Origin: Cytophagia bacterium
GTDB lineage: Bacteria; Bacteroidota; Bacteroidia; Cytophagales; Cyclobacteriaceae
Length of the DNA: 34,999 nucleotides
Reading direction: 5' to 3'
Assembly: GCA_013373005.1 (NCBI GenBank)
Contig: JABXIP010000349.1
Coordinates: 1-34,999 of the forward strand
Shown one piece after another: positions 16,051 to 26,301 of the stretch. A program made the position numbers and the translations under genes. Positions within the stretch are counted from its first letter, which is position 1, and each line of letters starts with the position of its first letter. The notes under the pieces were generated by a model, which had not been told where the DNA came from, searched no databases, and saw only the letters and a program-made list of their open reading frames with translations.

Positions 16051-16632
16051 ATGAAGAAAATATACGCACTTCTCTGCTTGATTTTTGTGATGGGCTGCAG
16101 CCCCCTAATGGTAAAAACCGACTATAATCATCATTTAGATTTTAACCGTTATCAGACTTTTTCCTTCAGCGTTTGGGAAACAAACGATCAAAAGCTATTG
16201 GATGACGCTCATAAAAGCTACTTAGAGGCTGCCATAACGGACCAATTAACTCAAAGGGGACTGAGTAAAAAAAGTGAAGCTGGAGATTTCATTATTAAGG
16301 TTTTTATTGTTGAAGACCGTGAAACTAGTCTTTCTGCCTATAATGATCATTACACATTGGCCAACTATAATATTGGCTGGGGATGGGGAGCTGGTGGTCT
16401 GTCCTATGGCACTTCCAATTTGCACTATGATGAATCTCATTATGAAATTGGCACCCTCATCATTGACTTAGTTGATTCAAAATCAAAGATTCTGGCTTGG
16501 CAAGGTGTAGCCAAGAGTGCAATAGATAATAATCCTGACAATGACGAAGAAATGGCACACGGCACTGTTGAAATGGTGTTTAAGAAGTTCCCTATTTCAC
16601 TCAATCAAATAACTTTTTTATTCTTCCCTTAA
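16051..16632 (+). CDS. DUF4136 domain lipoprotein
   Basis: Lipobox-like LIFVMGCSP; VKTDYNHHLDFNRYQTFSF and LIIDLVDSKSKILAWQGVA match the DUF4136 pattern. Confidence 0.8.
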   Translation: MKKIYALLCLIFVMGCSPLMVKTDYNHHLDFNRYQTFSFSVWETNDQKLLDDAHKSYLEAAITDQLTQRGLSKKSEAGDFIIKVFIVEDRETSLSAYNDHYTLANYNIGWGWGAGGLSYGTSNLHYDESHYEIGTLIIDLVDSKSKILAWQGVAKSAIDNNPDNDEEMAHGTVEMVFKKFPISLNQITFLFFP

Positions 16633-18984
16633 TGCTTCTACGGGGTTAATTTTTGAAGCTCTTATCCCAGGATAAAACAGAGCAATAGAAGAAAGTACAA
16701 ACATAAGCGTCACTGTAAGAGCAATTTCAAATACTCCAATTTCAATTCCATATTCGTAACCATTGAGCCACTGTTGAGAAAAGTAGATTCCAACTGGTAT
16801 AGCAATAAATACGGCTAGCAAACAAACCAAAGAAATAGGCTTGGCAATTTGTCCTATGATATGAAATAGCTGAGCCCCAATAGCCTTCCTCACCCCTATT
16901 TCCTTTCTTTTCTGATCGGCATAGTAGTAGGTGAGCCCGAAGATTCCGAGTGCTGCAATGGTCACTAGCAAGAAGGTAGCCCATTGATAGAATCGGGCTT
17001 TCTGAAAATCCTCCTCATAGGCCCCGTTCAGTACATCTTCCATGACTCTATACGATAACTCATGCCCAGGAAATAGTTCATTCCATTTGGCTTCCATTTG
17101 TTCGATAACAGGCTCAAAAGAAACACCTTCAACTCTTAGAGTCATGCTAAAGTAACCTCTGAGCTCATTCTCAAGCAACACAATAGGTTCTATAGCCTGG
17201 TGCATAGTTGTATAGTGATAGTCAGAAATCACTCCTGAAATTTGATAAGTCAGTGAAGTATCGCTTCCAGTCCAAATCATTTGCCGACCCAAAGCATCCG
17301 AATTATCAGCGAAGCCCAAAGTCTCTACGGCTTTCTCATTAATCAACATGGTGCGGCTACCAGATCGTATATCTTCACCTGCAATAATTGACATACGGTT
17401 TGTTCTTACGAAATCAGAATCAATGAAATTCACATTCAACAAATGGCTCACCGAACCTGTGTCCATTTGCACCGAGAAATTAGACTTCCCTTGATTGGCA
17501 AAAATTGGCGACTGGGAAATGGTAGCATCTTTTACTCCTGCAATGCTGCTAAAAGCATTTTTGATTGATTGTGCATGTTCGAAGCCGTCAACCTCATTCA
17601 ATGTTACATTGACCAAACCGTCATTACTGTAACCCATATCCAACGAATTAATATAATTGAGCTGACGTGAAATAACCAGAGCATTGAGAATGAAGAAACC
17701 CGCTAAAGCAAACTGCAGTCCGATAAGGCTTTTTCTGAAAATTGAGTTTCCGGAATGACTTCTCGAAAGATTTATCCTCTTACCTATCAAGGTAATTAAT
17801 ACAATAGAAATGGCGGATGCGACAAGCCATAGAACCCCAAAGATGCTTCCGAGGAATATCCATATTTGCTCATCAGAAAGCCAGCCATTTTTCAAATCGA
17901 GGCTAGTATAAGCTTCCAACTCATTCAGAGAAAATGAGAGCAAAAGACCAGTTAGCAATACTGCAGGAAGTAGGATAATCAAGGCCTCCTGTGCCGATTG
18001 TAAAACATTACTTAACCAAGGCTGACCCAAAGCTTTTTTGATAGACATCTCCTTATTTCGCTGCACTGCCAAGGCAGTTTGCATATTGAAAAAGTTAATA
18101 ACGGTTGAAGAGATGATGAAAATTGCTAATACTCCTAATACCCAGAGTGTCTGTTTATCATGCTTCTGCCCTTGGTCAAACTCAAGCCCTCTGGTAAAAT
18201 GAATAGAAGGGAAAGACTGTGCCTCATGCACTATTACTTCCCTTACATTTTCTGGCAATGCTTCCTGAAAATGGGTATTTAGCTTATTCTGTAAAGCTTC
18301 CCTATTAACCTTTGAGTTAGTGAGAATATAAGTATCTAAACCCGGCATTATGGCCGCATAGTTAGCATTATGCAGAGGTTCAATAAGTTCGAAATTCGCC
18401 AAAAAAGAAGGCCTAAAAGAGACATTAGTAGGATAACTTTGAAATACTCCGGCCACCTGAAAACTCCTAGACCCGAAAGGCCCCTGAGCCTGAACAAGCT
18501 GACCCACAGCCTCCTCCTCGCCAAACAGCCTTTCTTTAGCCAGTGTACTGATCAATATATCATTCAAAGCACTAGATACACTTCCATCCACTACGTCTAC
18601 TTTAAAGCCTTTATAGAATCCGGAGTCTACAAACAGCATGGGCTCATTTGAAAATATCTTATCATCTAACTCCAAATTAGCTTGCAGGTACCTTGTGCGA
18701 ATGGAAGTCTCAACTTCTGGAATTACCTCGGCAAGATTCTGTCCAGTTAGCACAGAAGAAGAAGCAAAATGCCTTTCCCCATTGGGCAGATTCAGCTTGG
18801 TGGTCAATCTAAAAAGTTTACCATCAGATTCATGATAGCCGTCAAAGTTGGCATCGTGAAGAAGAATGGATAAAAGCAGAATTGAGCCAGTGAGTCCAAT
18901 GGTAAAACCCAAAAGATTAATAAAAGATGGAACCTTGTGTTTTCTAACTGACTTGAAGGCGAACTTGAGGTGAGATTTGAACAT
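16618..18984 (-). CDS. ABC transporter permease, FtsX/MacB family
   Basis: MFKSHLKFAFKSVRKHKVPSFINLLGFTIGLTGSILL start; two FtsX domains; ERKEIGVRKAIGA-like motif (KRKEIGVRKAIGAQ); ends GIRASKINPVEALREE. Confidence 0.9.
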   Translation of the reverse strand: MFKSHLKFAFKSVRKHKVPSFINLLGFTIGLTGSILLLSILLHDANFDGYHESDGKLFRLTTKLNLPNGERHFASSSVLTGQNLAEVIPEVETSIRTRYLQANLELDDKIFSNEPMLFVDSGFYKGFKVDVVDGSVSSALNDILISTLAKERLFGEEEAVGQLVQAQGPFGSRSFQVAGVFQSYPTNVSFRPSFLANFELIEPLHNANYAAIMPGLDTYILTNSKVNREALQNKLNTHFQEALPENVREVIVHEAQSFPSIHFTRGLEFDQGQKHDKQTLWVLGVLAIFIISSTVINFFNMQTALAVQRNKEMSIKKALGQPWLSNVLQSAQEALIILLPAVLLTGLLLSFSLNELEAYTSLDLKNGWLSDEQIWIFLGSIFGVLWLVASAISIVLITLIGKRINLSRSHSGNSIFRKSLIGLQFALAGFFILNALVISRQLNYINSLDMGYSNDGLVNVTLNEVDGFEHAQSIKNAFSSIAGVKDATISQSPIFANQGKSNFSVQMDTGSVSHLLNVNFIDSDFVRTNRMSIIAGEDIRSGSRTMLINEKAVETLGFADNSDALGRQMIWTGSDTSLTYQISGVISDYHYTTMHQAIEPIVLLENELRGYFSMTLRVEGVSFEPVIEQMEAKWNELFPGHELSYRVMEDVLNGAYEEDFQKARFYQWATFLLVTIAALGIFGLTYYYADQKRKEIGVRKAIGAQLFHIIGQIAKPISLVCLLAVFIAIPVGIYFSQQWLNGYEYGIEIGVFEIALTVTLMFVLSSIALFYPGIRASKINPVEALREE

Positions 18985-19066
18985 AATAATGGAAGTTGAA
19001 TGATCAAGCTATCAATAGTCTCTCAGAAGATCAACTATTCAATTAGTTTTTCAACTAAATTAGCAA

Positions 19067-20113
19067 TTACTCCACATCCTTGACGCATCGGAAACCGGTA
19101 TGGCCAAACGCGGAATCCCTGGTAGATTTCATTCTTCTACTCACTCTGTAACCGCTGCAATAACTATCGCTGCACAAAAAGGAACCTCCTCTCATCACAA
19201 ACTTATCTACGTAGGGTTCTTGAGGATCGTAGGAGGTTTTGGGTCCTTGAGGGTTAAGGAGAGACTCTGCCTCAGACATTTGCCCATAGGCTTGAACATG
19301 GTATTTATCTTGACACCACTCCCAAACATTGCCAGCCATATCATAAAGGCCATATCCATTTGCGGGAAAGGATTTTACCGGTGCCGCATCAACATAACCA
19401 TCTTCTTCTGTATTCTGATAAGGGAATACTCCTTGCCAGAAATTGGCCTTATCAGCAGCATTTTCAACCTGAACATTTCCCCATGGATAAACAGGATCTT
19501 TCAACCCTCCCATAGCGGCCCACTCCCACTCTGCCTCAGTTGGCAACCTCTTTCCTGCCCATTGAGCATAGGCCAAGGCATCATCGTAAGACACATGAAC
19601 CACCGGGTAATCCATTTTACCATCTATGGATGAGCCAGGTCCAAAAGGCTGTCTCCAATTAGCGCCAATGGTCCACCTCCACCACTGACCTTCATAATTC
19701 AAGTTCACAGGCCCGCTTGTTGCCTGAAATATTAATGAACCTGCCTTAAGCAAAGAGTCAGCAGGTTTTGGCGTTTCTGGTGGCAAGCCCTTTTTCATTT
19801 CATCCCAGTCGATGTCTCTCTCGGCAATAGTAACATAGCCAGTAGCATCTACGAAGGCTTTAAACTCACCATTGGTCACCTCTGCTTCATCCATAAAAAA
19901 TGAAGAAACAGAAACCTGATGTCTAGGGTACTCATCCTGATCTGCCTGTAAGGTTTTCCCTCCCATATCGAAGGTTCCGGCAGGAATATAAACCATACCT
20001 TCAGGCGCTACTACATCATTATCTCTCTTACTCTCGCAATTCGATAATATCAGAGCGATGAGTATTGACAATCCGGCAAGCCATCTATTGGATTTCATAG
20101 GCATGGTTAACAT
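19067..20113 (-). CDS. SUMF1/formylglycine-generating-enzyme family protein, exported
   Basis: EGMVYIPAGTFDMGG, DEAEVTNGEFKAFVDATGY, WAGKRLPTEAEWEWAA, DMAGNVWEWCQD, MRGGSFLCSDSYCSGYRVSRRMKSTRDSAFGHTGFRC. Confidence 0.9.
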   Translation of the reverse strand: MLTMPMKSNRWLAGLSILIALILSNCESKRDNDVVAPEGMVYIPAGTFDMGGKTLQADQDEYPRHQVSVSSFFMDEAEVTNGEFKAFVDATGYVTIAERDIDWDEMKKGLPPETPKPADSLLKAGSLIFQATSGPVNLNYEGQWWRWTIGANWRQPFGPGSSIDGKMDYPVVHVSYDDALAYAQWAGKRLPTEAEWEWAAMGGLKDPVYPWGNVQVENAADKANFWQGVFPYQNTEEDGYVDAAPVKSFPANGYGLYDMAGNVWEWCQDKYHVQAYGQMSEAESLLNPQGPKTSYDPQEPYVDKFVMRGGSFLCSDSYCSGYRVSRRMKSTRDSAFGHTGFRCVKDVE

Positions 20114-20244
20114 GAAACAATGTTAAAACAAATCGCATGGAATTGAAACCTGATCAACGAGAGTTTGATGGTATTTAACCTCACATAATATTTCTAACCT
20201 TTCCGGTCAGTCATAAACTAAACAAATTAGCTCTACTGTAACCA

Positions 20245-21105
20245 ATGTTACTCCCGCCTAGCATAAAGCCTGATAGTTTTGTTCCCTATATCGACAAAAG
20301 TAATATGGACATCTTAGAGATTTTAGGTTATATAAGTGCCTCAATTATTGGCATATCATTAGGGTTGATTGGTGGTGGAGGTTCCATACTCACGGTTCCC
20401 GTTCTGGTTTATCTTATGGGCATTGCTCCAGTTCCGGCAACGGCCTATTCATTATTTATCGTAGGGTTTAGCTCGCTTATTGGAGCAGGTAAATATTCCA
20501 AAAAGCAATTGGTCAGTTATAAAACTGCCATTGTTTTCGGCATCCCTTCCCTACTTGCGGTTTTCTTGACAAGGAAATTTCTAGTACCCTCTATTCCTGA
20601 AAATATCTTCAGCCTTGGGACTTTCGATTTCACAAAGGACATCGCTCTTATGGTGCTTTTCGCCTTGCTTATGATTATGGCTTCCATTTCTATGATCAGA
20701 GGCAAAAAAGAGCAGGAAGAAACAAACACCACACAGGTTTTCAAATACCACCTGATTGTTATTGAGGGACTTTTAGTTGGAACACTTACCGGTCTTGTTG
20801 GTGCAGGAGGAGGATTTTTAATCATACCAGCGCTAGTAGTACTTTCCAAACTACCTATGAAAATGGCAGTTGGCACTTCACTGCTAATCATTGCTATTAA
20901 ATCCATGCTCGGATTCCTTGGTGATGTATCCAATATGGAGATTGACTGGGTCTTTTTGGGCGTATTCACCCTAATTTCTGGTGCCGGAATATTTGTAGGG
21001 AGTTACCTTTCCAATTTTATTTCCGGTAGTAAGCTGAAGCCTGCCTTTGGTTGGTTTGTATTAATTATGGGTGTCTACATTCTAACCAAAGAGATATTAT
21101 TCTAA
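20245..21105 (+). CDS. Sulfite exporter TauE/SafE family permease
   Basis: ISLGLIGGGGSILTVPVLVYLMG and LTGLVGAGGGFLIIPALVVL paired motifs. The real start may be Met at 20305. Confidence 0.9.
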   Translation: MLLPPSIKPDSFVPYIDKSNMDILEILGYISASIIGISLGLIGGGGSILTVPVLVYLMGIAPVPATAYSLFIVGFSSLIGAGKYSKKQLVSYKTAIVFGIPSLLAVFLTRKFLVPSIPENIFSLGTFDFTKDIALMVLFALLMIMASISMIRGKKEQEETNTTQVFKYHLIVIEGLLVGTLTGLVGAGGGFLIIPALVVLSKLPMKMAVGTSLLIIAIKSMLGFLGDVSNMEIDWVFLGVFTLISGAGIFVGSYLSNFISGSKLKPAFGWFVLIMGVYILTKEILF

Positions 21106-21133
21106 AGACTAGTGACTGTTGTATATTGAGTTG

Positions 21134-21171
21134 GCCGGACAGCTAATTAGGTGCTGTCCGGCTCTTTTTTT
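21134..21171. terminator. Rho-independent terminator between convergent genes
   Basis: GCCGGACAGC-taattaggt-GCTGTCCGGC followed by TCTTTTTTT. Confidence 0.85.
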
Positions 21172-23398
21172 ACTTCCCGAATTTACCTTTAAGGGCTGCT
21201 AGTTTAGCGGCCATATCAGTCTCAGGCTCTCGGTTTTTCTTTGGCCTTTGAGTTTTCTTAGGTTGAGGCTTAGCTTCCCCTTTCATAGAAAGTGAAATTC
21301 TCTTTCTTGCTACGTCTACCTCAGTTACGGTAACCATTACTTTTTGCTGCACAGCCACTACATCTGCCGGATTACTAATGTAATGATCAGCCAATTGACT
21401 TATATGAACCAATCCGTCCTGGTGAACCCCAACATCTACAAAGGCCCCGAAATTGGTCACATTGGTGACGATACCAGGAATCTTCATCCCAATTTTCAAG
21501 TCTTCGATGTGATTTACCCCTTCTGCAAAACTGAAGACTTCAAACTTCTCCCTTGGGTCTCTTCCCGGCTTAGCTAATTCGCTCAGCACATCCTTAAGAG
21601 TAGGTAAACCAACAGTATCTGTCACATAAGTCTTTAAGTCAATTTTATTCCTTAGCGATTCGTCCTTCACTAAATCAGCCACTTTGCAACCCAGGTCTTT
21701 GGCCATCTTCTCAACCAGAGCATATACCTCCGGGTGAACAGCACTATCGTCTAGCGGGTTGGCAGCTCCTTTAATGCGCAAGAAACCTGCTGCCTGCTCG
21801 AATGCCTTATCACCCAAACGCTGAACATTTTTGATTGCAGAACGATTCTTGAATGGCCCATGCTCATTTCTATACTCCACAATATTCTTGGCCAATTGCG
21901 GGCCTAGTCCTGCCACATAGGTAAGCAATTGTTCTGAAGCCGTATTCACCTCTACTCCAACGGCATTCACACAGCTCATCACAACATCGTCTAGTGAGTG
22001 CTTCAATGCAGACTGATCTACATCATGCTGATACTGCCCTACACCGATAGATTTGGGATCTAACTTCACCAACTCAGCTAGTGGATCCATTAATCTTCTT
22101 CCGATTGAAACCGCCCCGCGAACCGTTACATCTTGATCTGGAAACTCAGTCCTTGCTATCTCAGAAGCCGAGTAGATAGAAGCTCCACTCTCATTCACCA
22201 TAACCACGGTAATAGCAGAAGATAGCCCAAGACTCTTAACAAAGTCTTCCGTTTCACGACTGGCTGTACCATTTCCGATAGCAATAGCCTCAATTTTATG
22301 GGTATCTACCATGTGCTTGATTACAGCACCTGATTCCGCTTTTCTCTTCTGTGGCTCATTTGGGAAAATGGCTTCATAATGAAGGAGCTTACCCTGCGCA
22401 TCGAGGCAAACCACCTTACAACCAGTTCTAAATCCTGGGTCTATGGCCAACACTCTTTTGCTCCCCAAGGGAGCTGCCATCAATAGCTTATGCAAGTTTT
22501 TGGCGAATACTTCAATAGCTTCTTCATCGGCCTTCTTCTTGGAAAGCATTCTCATCTCGGTTTCCATTGAAGGGCTTAGTAATCTCTTGTAAGAATCCTT
22601 TATGGCCATTGCCACCTGCTCGGAAGCTGTATTTCTAGACTTGATGAAGAGCCTTTCCAAAAGGGCAATTGCTTCTTCTTCAGGTGGAAGAATATCGAGC
22701 ATTAGAAACAATTCTGCTTCACCTCTTCGCATGGCCAAGACTCTATGCGAAGGAGCATCTTTCAGCGCTTCTTCCCACTCGAAGTAATCTTTGTATTTCT
22801 GACCTTCTTCTTCTTTTCCAGTATATACCCTGGCTTTAATGGTGCTGTGATGCTGAAAGTATTTTCTCATCTTCTCTCTAGCTTCAGCACTTTCATTCAC
22901 AGTTTCAGCAATAATATCTCTTGCTCCTTGTAAGGCCGCATCTATATTGGCAACACCCTTTTCTTCATTAATATACTTGGCAGCTTCCGCTTCCAAGTCG
23001 AATGATTCTTGTTCAAATACCTTTAGAGCTAGCGGCTCTAGTCCCTTTTCCCTTGCCACTGAGGCTTTGGTCTTTCTCTTGGGCTTATATGGCAAGTAGA
23101 TATCCTCCAGAACAGACATCGTATCGGCATCCTTTATCCTTTTCTCCAGCTCAGCCGTCAATTTTCCTTGATCTTCAATAGACTTAAGAATAGCCTCTCT
23201 TCTTTTATCGAGCTCCTTTAATTGTTGAAGTCTATCTCTTACGGCAGCAATCTGCACCTCATCTAAACTGCCAGTGAGTTCCTTTCTATATCGAGCAATG
23301 AAAGGCACAGTACCTCCCTCTTCCAATAGTTTAATGGTAGCCTCAACTTGCTTGTTGGCCACCGAGAGTTCCTGTGCTATAAGATTAGAATATATCAT
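21170..23398 (-). CDS. tex: Tex family RNA-binding transcriptional accessory protein
   Basis: Full-length Tex architecture: VPFIARYRKELTGSLDEVQI, LAIDPGFRTGCKVVCLD, HhH region, C-terminal S1 domain (GMKIPGIVTNVTNFGAFVDVGVHQDGLVHISQLAD). Confidence 0.95.
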   Translation of the reverse strand: MIYSNLIAQELSVANKQVEATIKLLEEGGTVPFIARYRKELTGSLDEVQIAAVRDRLQQLKELDKRREAILKSIEDQGKLTAELEKRIKDADTMSVLEDIYLPYKPKRKTKASVAREKGLEPLALKVFEQESFDLEAEAAKYINEEKGVANIDAALQGARDIIAETVNESAEAREKMRKYFQHHSTIKARVYTGKEEEGQKYKDYFEWEEALKDAPSHRVLAMRRGEAELFLMLDILPPEEEAIALLERLFIKSRNTASEQVAMAIKDSYKRLLSPSMETEMRMLSKKKADEEAIEVFAKNLHKLLMAAPLGSKRVLAIDPGFRTGCKVVCLDAQGKLLHYEAIFPNEPQKRKAESGAVIKHMVDTHKIEAIAIGNGTASRETEDFVKSLGLSSAITVVMVNESGASIYSASEIARTEFPDQDVTVRGAVSIGRRLMDPLAELVKLDPKSIGVGQYQHDVDQSALKHSLDDVVMSCVNAVGVEVNTASEQLLTYVAGLGPQLAKNIVEYRNEHGPFKNRSAIKNVQRLGDKAFEQAAGFLRIKGAANPLDDSAVHPEVYALVEKMAKDLGCKVADLVKDESLRNKIDLKTYVTDTVGLPTLKDVLSELAKPGRDPREKFEVFSFAEGVNHIEDLKIGMKIPGIVTNVTNFGAFVDVGVHQDGLVHISQLADHYISNPADVVAVQQKVMVTVTEVDVARKRISLSMKGEAKPQPKKTQRPKKNREPETDMAAKLAALKGKFGK

Positions 23399-23503
23399 AG
23401 TCTGAATTTTTAGGCGGGCACAAAACTAAGGAAAGATGCTTCTCTGGAAAGTAATAAAATTAGATTTGGGAACATTTTTTATAGAGAACACGATTAATGT
23501 GTC

Positions 23504-24046
23504 ATGGGGAAATTTATAGAAGTACTAACTCCTGAACTCACGGAGTTTATTCAAAACCAGAAAATATTCTTTACCGGTACTGCCGCCACAACAGGGCGGG
23601 TTAATATCTCTCCAAAGGGTATGGATTCTCTAAGGGTAATTTCCCCAACCCAGGTGGTTTGGTTGAACCTTACGGGTAGTGGCAATGAAACAGCTGCTCA
23701 CCTCAAAGAAGTGAATAGAATGACCATTATGTTTTGCGCCTTCGAAGGAAAGCCACTAATTCTGCGCCTTTATGGATCGGCTAAAACGATACATCAGCAA
23801 GACAGTGAATGGGAACAGTATTATCAGCTCTTCCCCGCTAATAATGGGGCAAGAAATATATTCCTATTGGAGATTGAGTCGGTTCAGACTTCATGTGGTT
23901 TTGCCGTTCCATTCATGGACTATATAGAAGACAGACCTATTCTTAAAGATTGGGCTGAAAAGAAAGGACAAGAGGGCATTCAAGACTACTGGCAAGAAAA
24001 GAATCAGGTGAGCATTGACGGTTTACCAACCGGCCTATTTGATTAG
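23504..24046 (+). CDS. Pyridoxamine 5'-phosphate oxidase family protein
   Basis: FFTGTAATTGRVNISPKGMDSLRV...VVWLNLTGSGNETAAHL. Confidence 0.85.
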   Translation: MGKFIEVLTPELTEFIQNQKIFFTGTAATTGRVNISPKGMDSLRVISPTQVVWLNLTGSGNETAAHLKEVNRMTIMFCAFEGKPLILRLYGSAKTIHQQDSEWEQYYQLFPANNGARNIFLLEIESVQTSCGFAVPFMDYIEDRPILKDWAEKKGQEGIQDYWQEKNQVSIDGLPTGLFD

Positions 24047-25390
24047 CTCCAAAGCTTTTTTCATTACCGGATCACGGTCATTCAGCAAGTCTTCTATGCC
24101 GTATTGAATTGGGAAATCAGGGATTACACCTCTTCCATGAAATTCATGCCCAACATTGGCTGTAGTATACATCCACATAGGTACTCTTACCTGAATATTG
24201 CTATTTGGTAACTTTATGGTTTGTGTGCTTCCCGATGTGTTCCCATCGTAACCACCCCCAGTTTCTTCACCAACAAAAATAGCCCATTTGTTATGATGCA
24301 AAACTGCAGCCACATCAGCGCAAGTGGAGAAGCTAAAACCATCTGTCAGAACGATAACCTTTCCTGAAAAACGATTCTTCTGAGGTTTCCATTCATCCAA
24401 CCCCTTATGAGAAGTCATAAACCTGACACCTCCTCGTTCAGAAATTCGTCCATATCCATCATAAGAATCTGTCACCTGAATATTGTCGAAATACCGGAAT
24501 GGTTTATCCGAAAAATAAGAAACCAGTGTAGCACCATAATTATCGTCTCCGCCTCCGTTGCCTCGAAGGTCCAGAATTAAGTTCTTCACACTTTTCTCCT
24601 TTAATTCATCAAAGCTCTTAGAAAGAAACCTTTCATAATTAACACCCTGTTGATTCAATGCACTACTTGAAAATGTTCTTATCCGCATGAGGCTATAATC
24701 AGCCTCATTCACCATGCTCATAAAGGGCTCATTATCCGTAACTCTTAATGCTTCAACCTCTCTCAGTTCAACTCCTGATATTTCAACCTCTTTAAGCTTC
24801 CCATTTACGTCTCTAACTTCCACTACAAAAGACTTCTGGTTATCGACAAACAACTGATGATAGTAGTAAAAGAAATTCTCTACATACCTGTACTTACCAG
24901 TCTTAATAAAGCCGTCTGAGGGCAGGTATTGAAATATTGTCGCAACCACTTCACCAACCTCCCTGCCATTGATTGAAAGAATTCGATCCCCAGCATTCAA
25001 CTTGCCTTTCGTCAGTTCAGCATTTGTTATGTATAAATCGGTCCCGGAAAAGCCCACCATAAGAGGAATAAATCTTCTCTCGCTCACGAACTTTTCATAT
25101 TGATCCATTGGAAGAGAGGCGTTTGTATGCCCACACCTTACCTTGGAGAGTAAGAAACGAACACGAGCAAACAGCTCCAATTCAGCAAGTTCCTCATCGG
25201 CTTCCATACTCTTAAAAAAGTAATTCATTGAGTCGGCAGGCGTATATCTATTGATACCAGGATGTAACTCCCTGAGTTGGCTGTAGAGATACTTCAAATC
25301 ATCATTAACGGCTCTTGCGCTAAGGTTCTGGGCTGAAAGCTGATCTATAGTGCAGAAAATAAGACAGAGAAGGATAAACGAACGGAACAT
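24035..25390 (-). CDS. S41 family peptidase, secreted
   Basis: Signal peptide; PDZ-like region; KNLILDLRGNGGGDD; VIVLTDGFSFSTCADVAA; GEETGGGYDGNTSG. Confidence 0.85.
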   Translation of the reverse strand: MFRSFILLCLIFCTIDQLSAQNLSARAVNDDLKYLYSQLRELHPGINRYTPADSMNYFFKSMEADEELAELELFARVRFLLSKVRCGHTNASLPMDQYEKFVSERRFIPLMVGFSGTDLYITNAELTKGKLNAGDRILSINGREVGEVVATIFQYLPSDGFIKTGKYRYVENFFYYYHQLFVDNQKSFVVEVRDVNGKLKEVEISGVELREVEALRVTDNEPFMSMVNEADYSLMRIRTFSSSALNQQGVNYERFLSKSFDELKEKSVKNLILDLRGNGGGDDNYGATLVSYFSDKPFRYFDNIQVTDSYDGYGRISERGGVRFMTSHKGLDEWKPQKNRFSGKVIVLTDGFSFSTCADVAAVLHHNKWAIFVGEETGGGYDGNTSGSTQTIKLPNSNIQVRVPMWMYTTANVGHEFHGRGVIPDFPIQYGIEDLLNDRDPVMKKALELIK

Positions 25391-25558
25391 ATTGCAAAGA
25401 GGTTAATAATGCATTTTACCCAGATTGCGGCAATAACACCGTGCGAAAACCATTAATTTGAACTCTGAACCAATCGTAAAAAATGCCGCACTAATTGTGT
25501 TTCATACTTATTTTAAAACGTTTTTCTTTAAATTCGTGATTTACCTAAGACTATAATT

Positions 25559-26191
25559 ATGAGGAAAATATTTGCAGCCATTTTGTGCTTGAGTTTAATC
25601 GCTAGTTGCGGTGGCGGAGGTGATACTATTCCAATTGGTGGTGGAAATCAAGGAGGTGATGGCCCACTAATTGTTGGAGATACTGACCAGTCAGGCGTTA
25701 ATTACAGGTCTAGCTCAGAAAGTAGAGACTTCACAGAAACAACTGTAGTTGGTGACTCCACCTTCTATGAAGTCGCTATCAACTTAGACGAAGCCGGTGG
25801 TAATGACTTAACCTTTACACTAGTCAAATGGACTGATTTTCAAGTGGTAACTGTGAAAGGAACAAGCGACATGACTATTCCATTCTCAGGAAGTGATATC
25901 GAAATCATTGAGCTCGAATACTTTATACCAGGAGCTACATTTCTTTTAACCGGAGCAAGCATTAACACCACCACAACAGCCAACTACACAACTGCAGTAG
26001 AAGCTCTTGCTGGCTATACCTACCAAGGGGAGATTAGCATCTTAACTGAACAATCTCTGTGGAATGACAAAGTATATGTTCCCTTCAGATCTCTTTTATA
26101 TGAAGGTTGGATTGGTGTGAATATTGAGACAGATGCCAACAATGAAATCACAGGCATCGGCATCAACACAATTGCCTATAGAGGGCTGTAG
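25559..26191 (+). CDS. Hypothetical Gly-rich lipoprotein
   Basis: MRKIFAAILCLSLIASCGGGG lipobox; no family recognised. Confidence 0.6.
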   Translation: MRKIFAAILCLSLIASCGGGGDTIPIGGGNQGGDGPLIVGDTDQSGVNYRSSSESRDFTETTVVGDSTFYEVAINLDEAGGNDLTFTLVKWTDFQVVTVKGTSDMTIPFSGSDIEIIELEYFIPGATFLLTGASINTTTTANYTTAVEALAGYTYQGEISILTEQSLWNDKVYVPFRSLLYEGWIGVNIETDANNEITGIGINTIAYRGL

Positions 26192-26213
26192 AATCATTAA
26201 AGCTATAAAAGCG

Positions 26214-26240
26214 AAAAGCCCCTCTCCAGGGGCTTTTCTA
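26214..26240. terminator. Bidirectional Rho-independent terminator
   Basis: AAAAGCCCCT-ctcc-AGGGGCTTTTCT. Confidence 0.85.
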
Positions 26241-26301
26241 GGTTGACACTACATAAAACACAATAAATCAACATGACTTTATTGAGGAATTATCTTTGAG
26301 C

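Noticed and set aside
16618-16632. Convergent 15-bp overlap of the DUF4136 gene and the permease gene
   Set aside because: Small tail-to-tail overlaps are common; no sign of a functional antisense element.
26243-26253. TTGACACTACA, resembling a half-site of the NrtR-like operator
   Set aside because: Only one half, located between convergent gene ends, with no promoter context.
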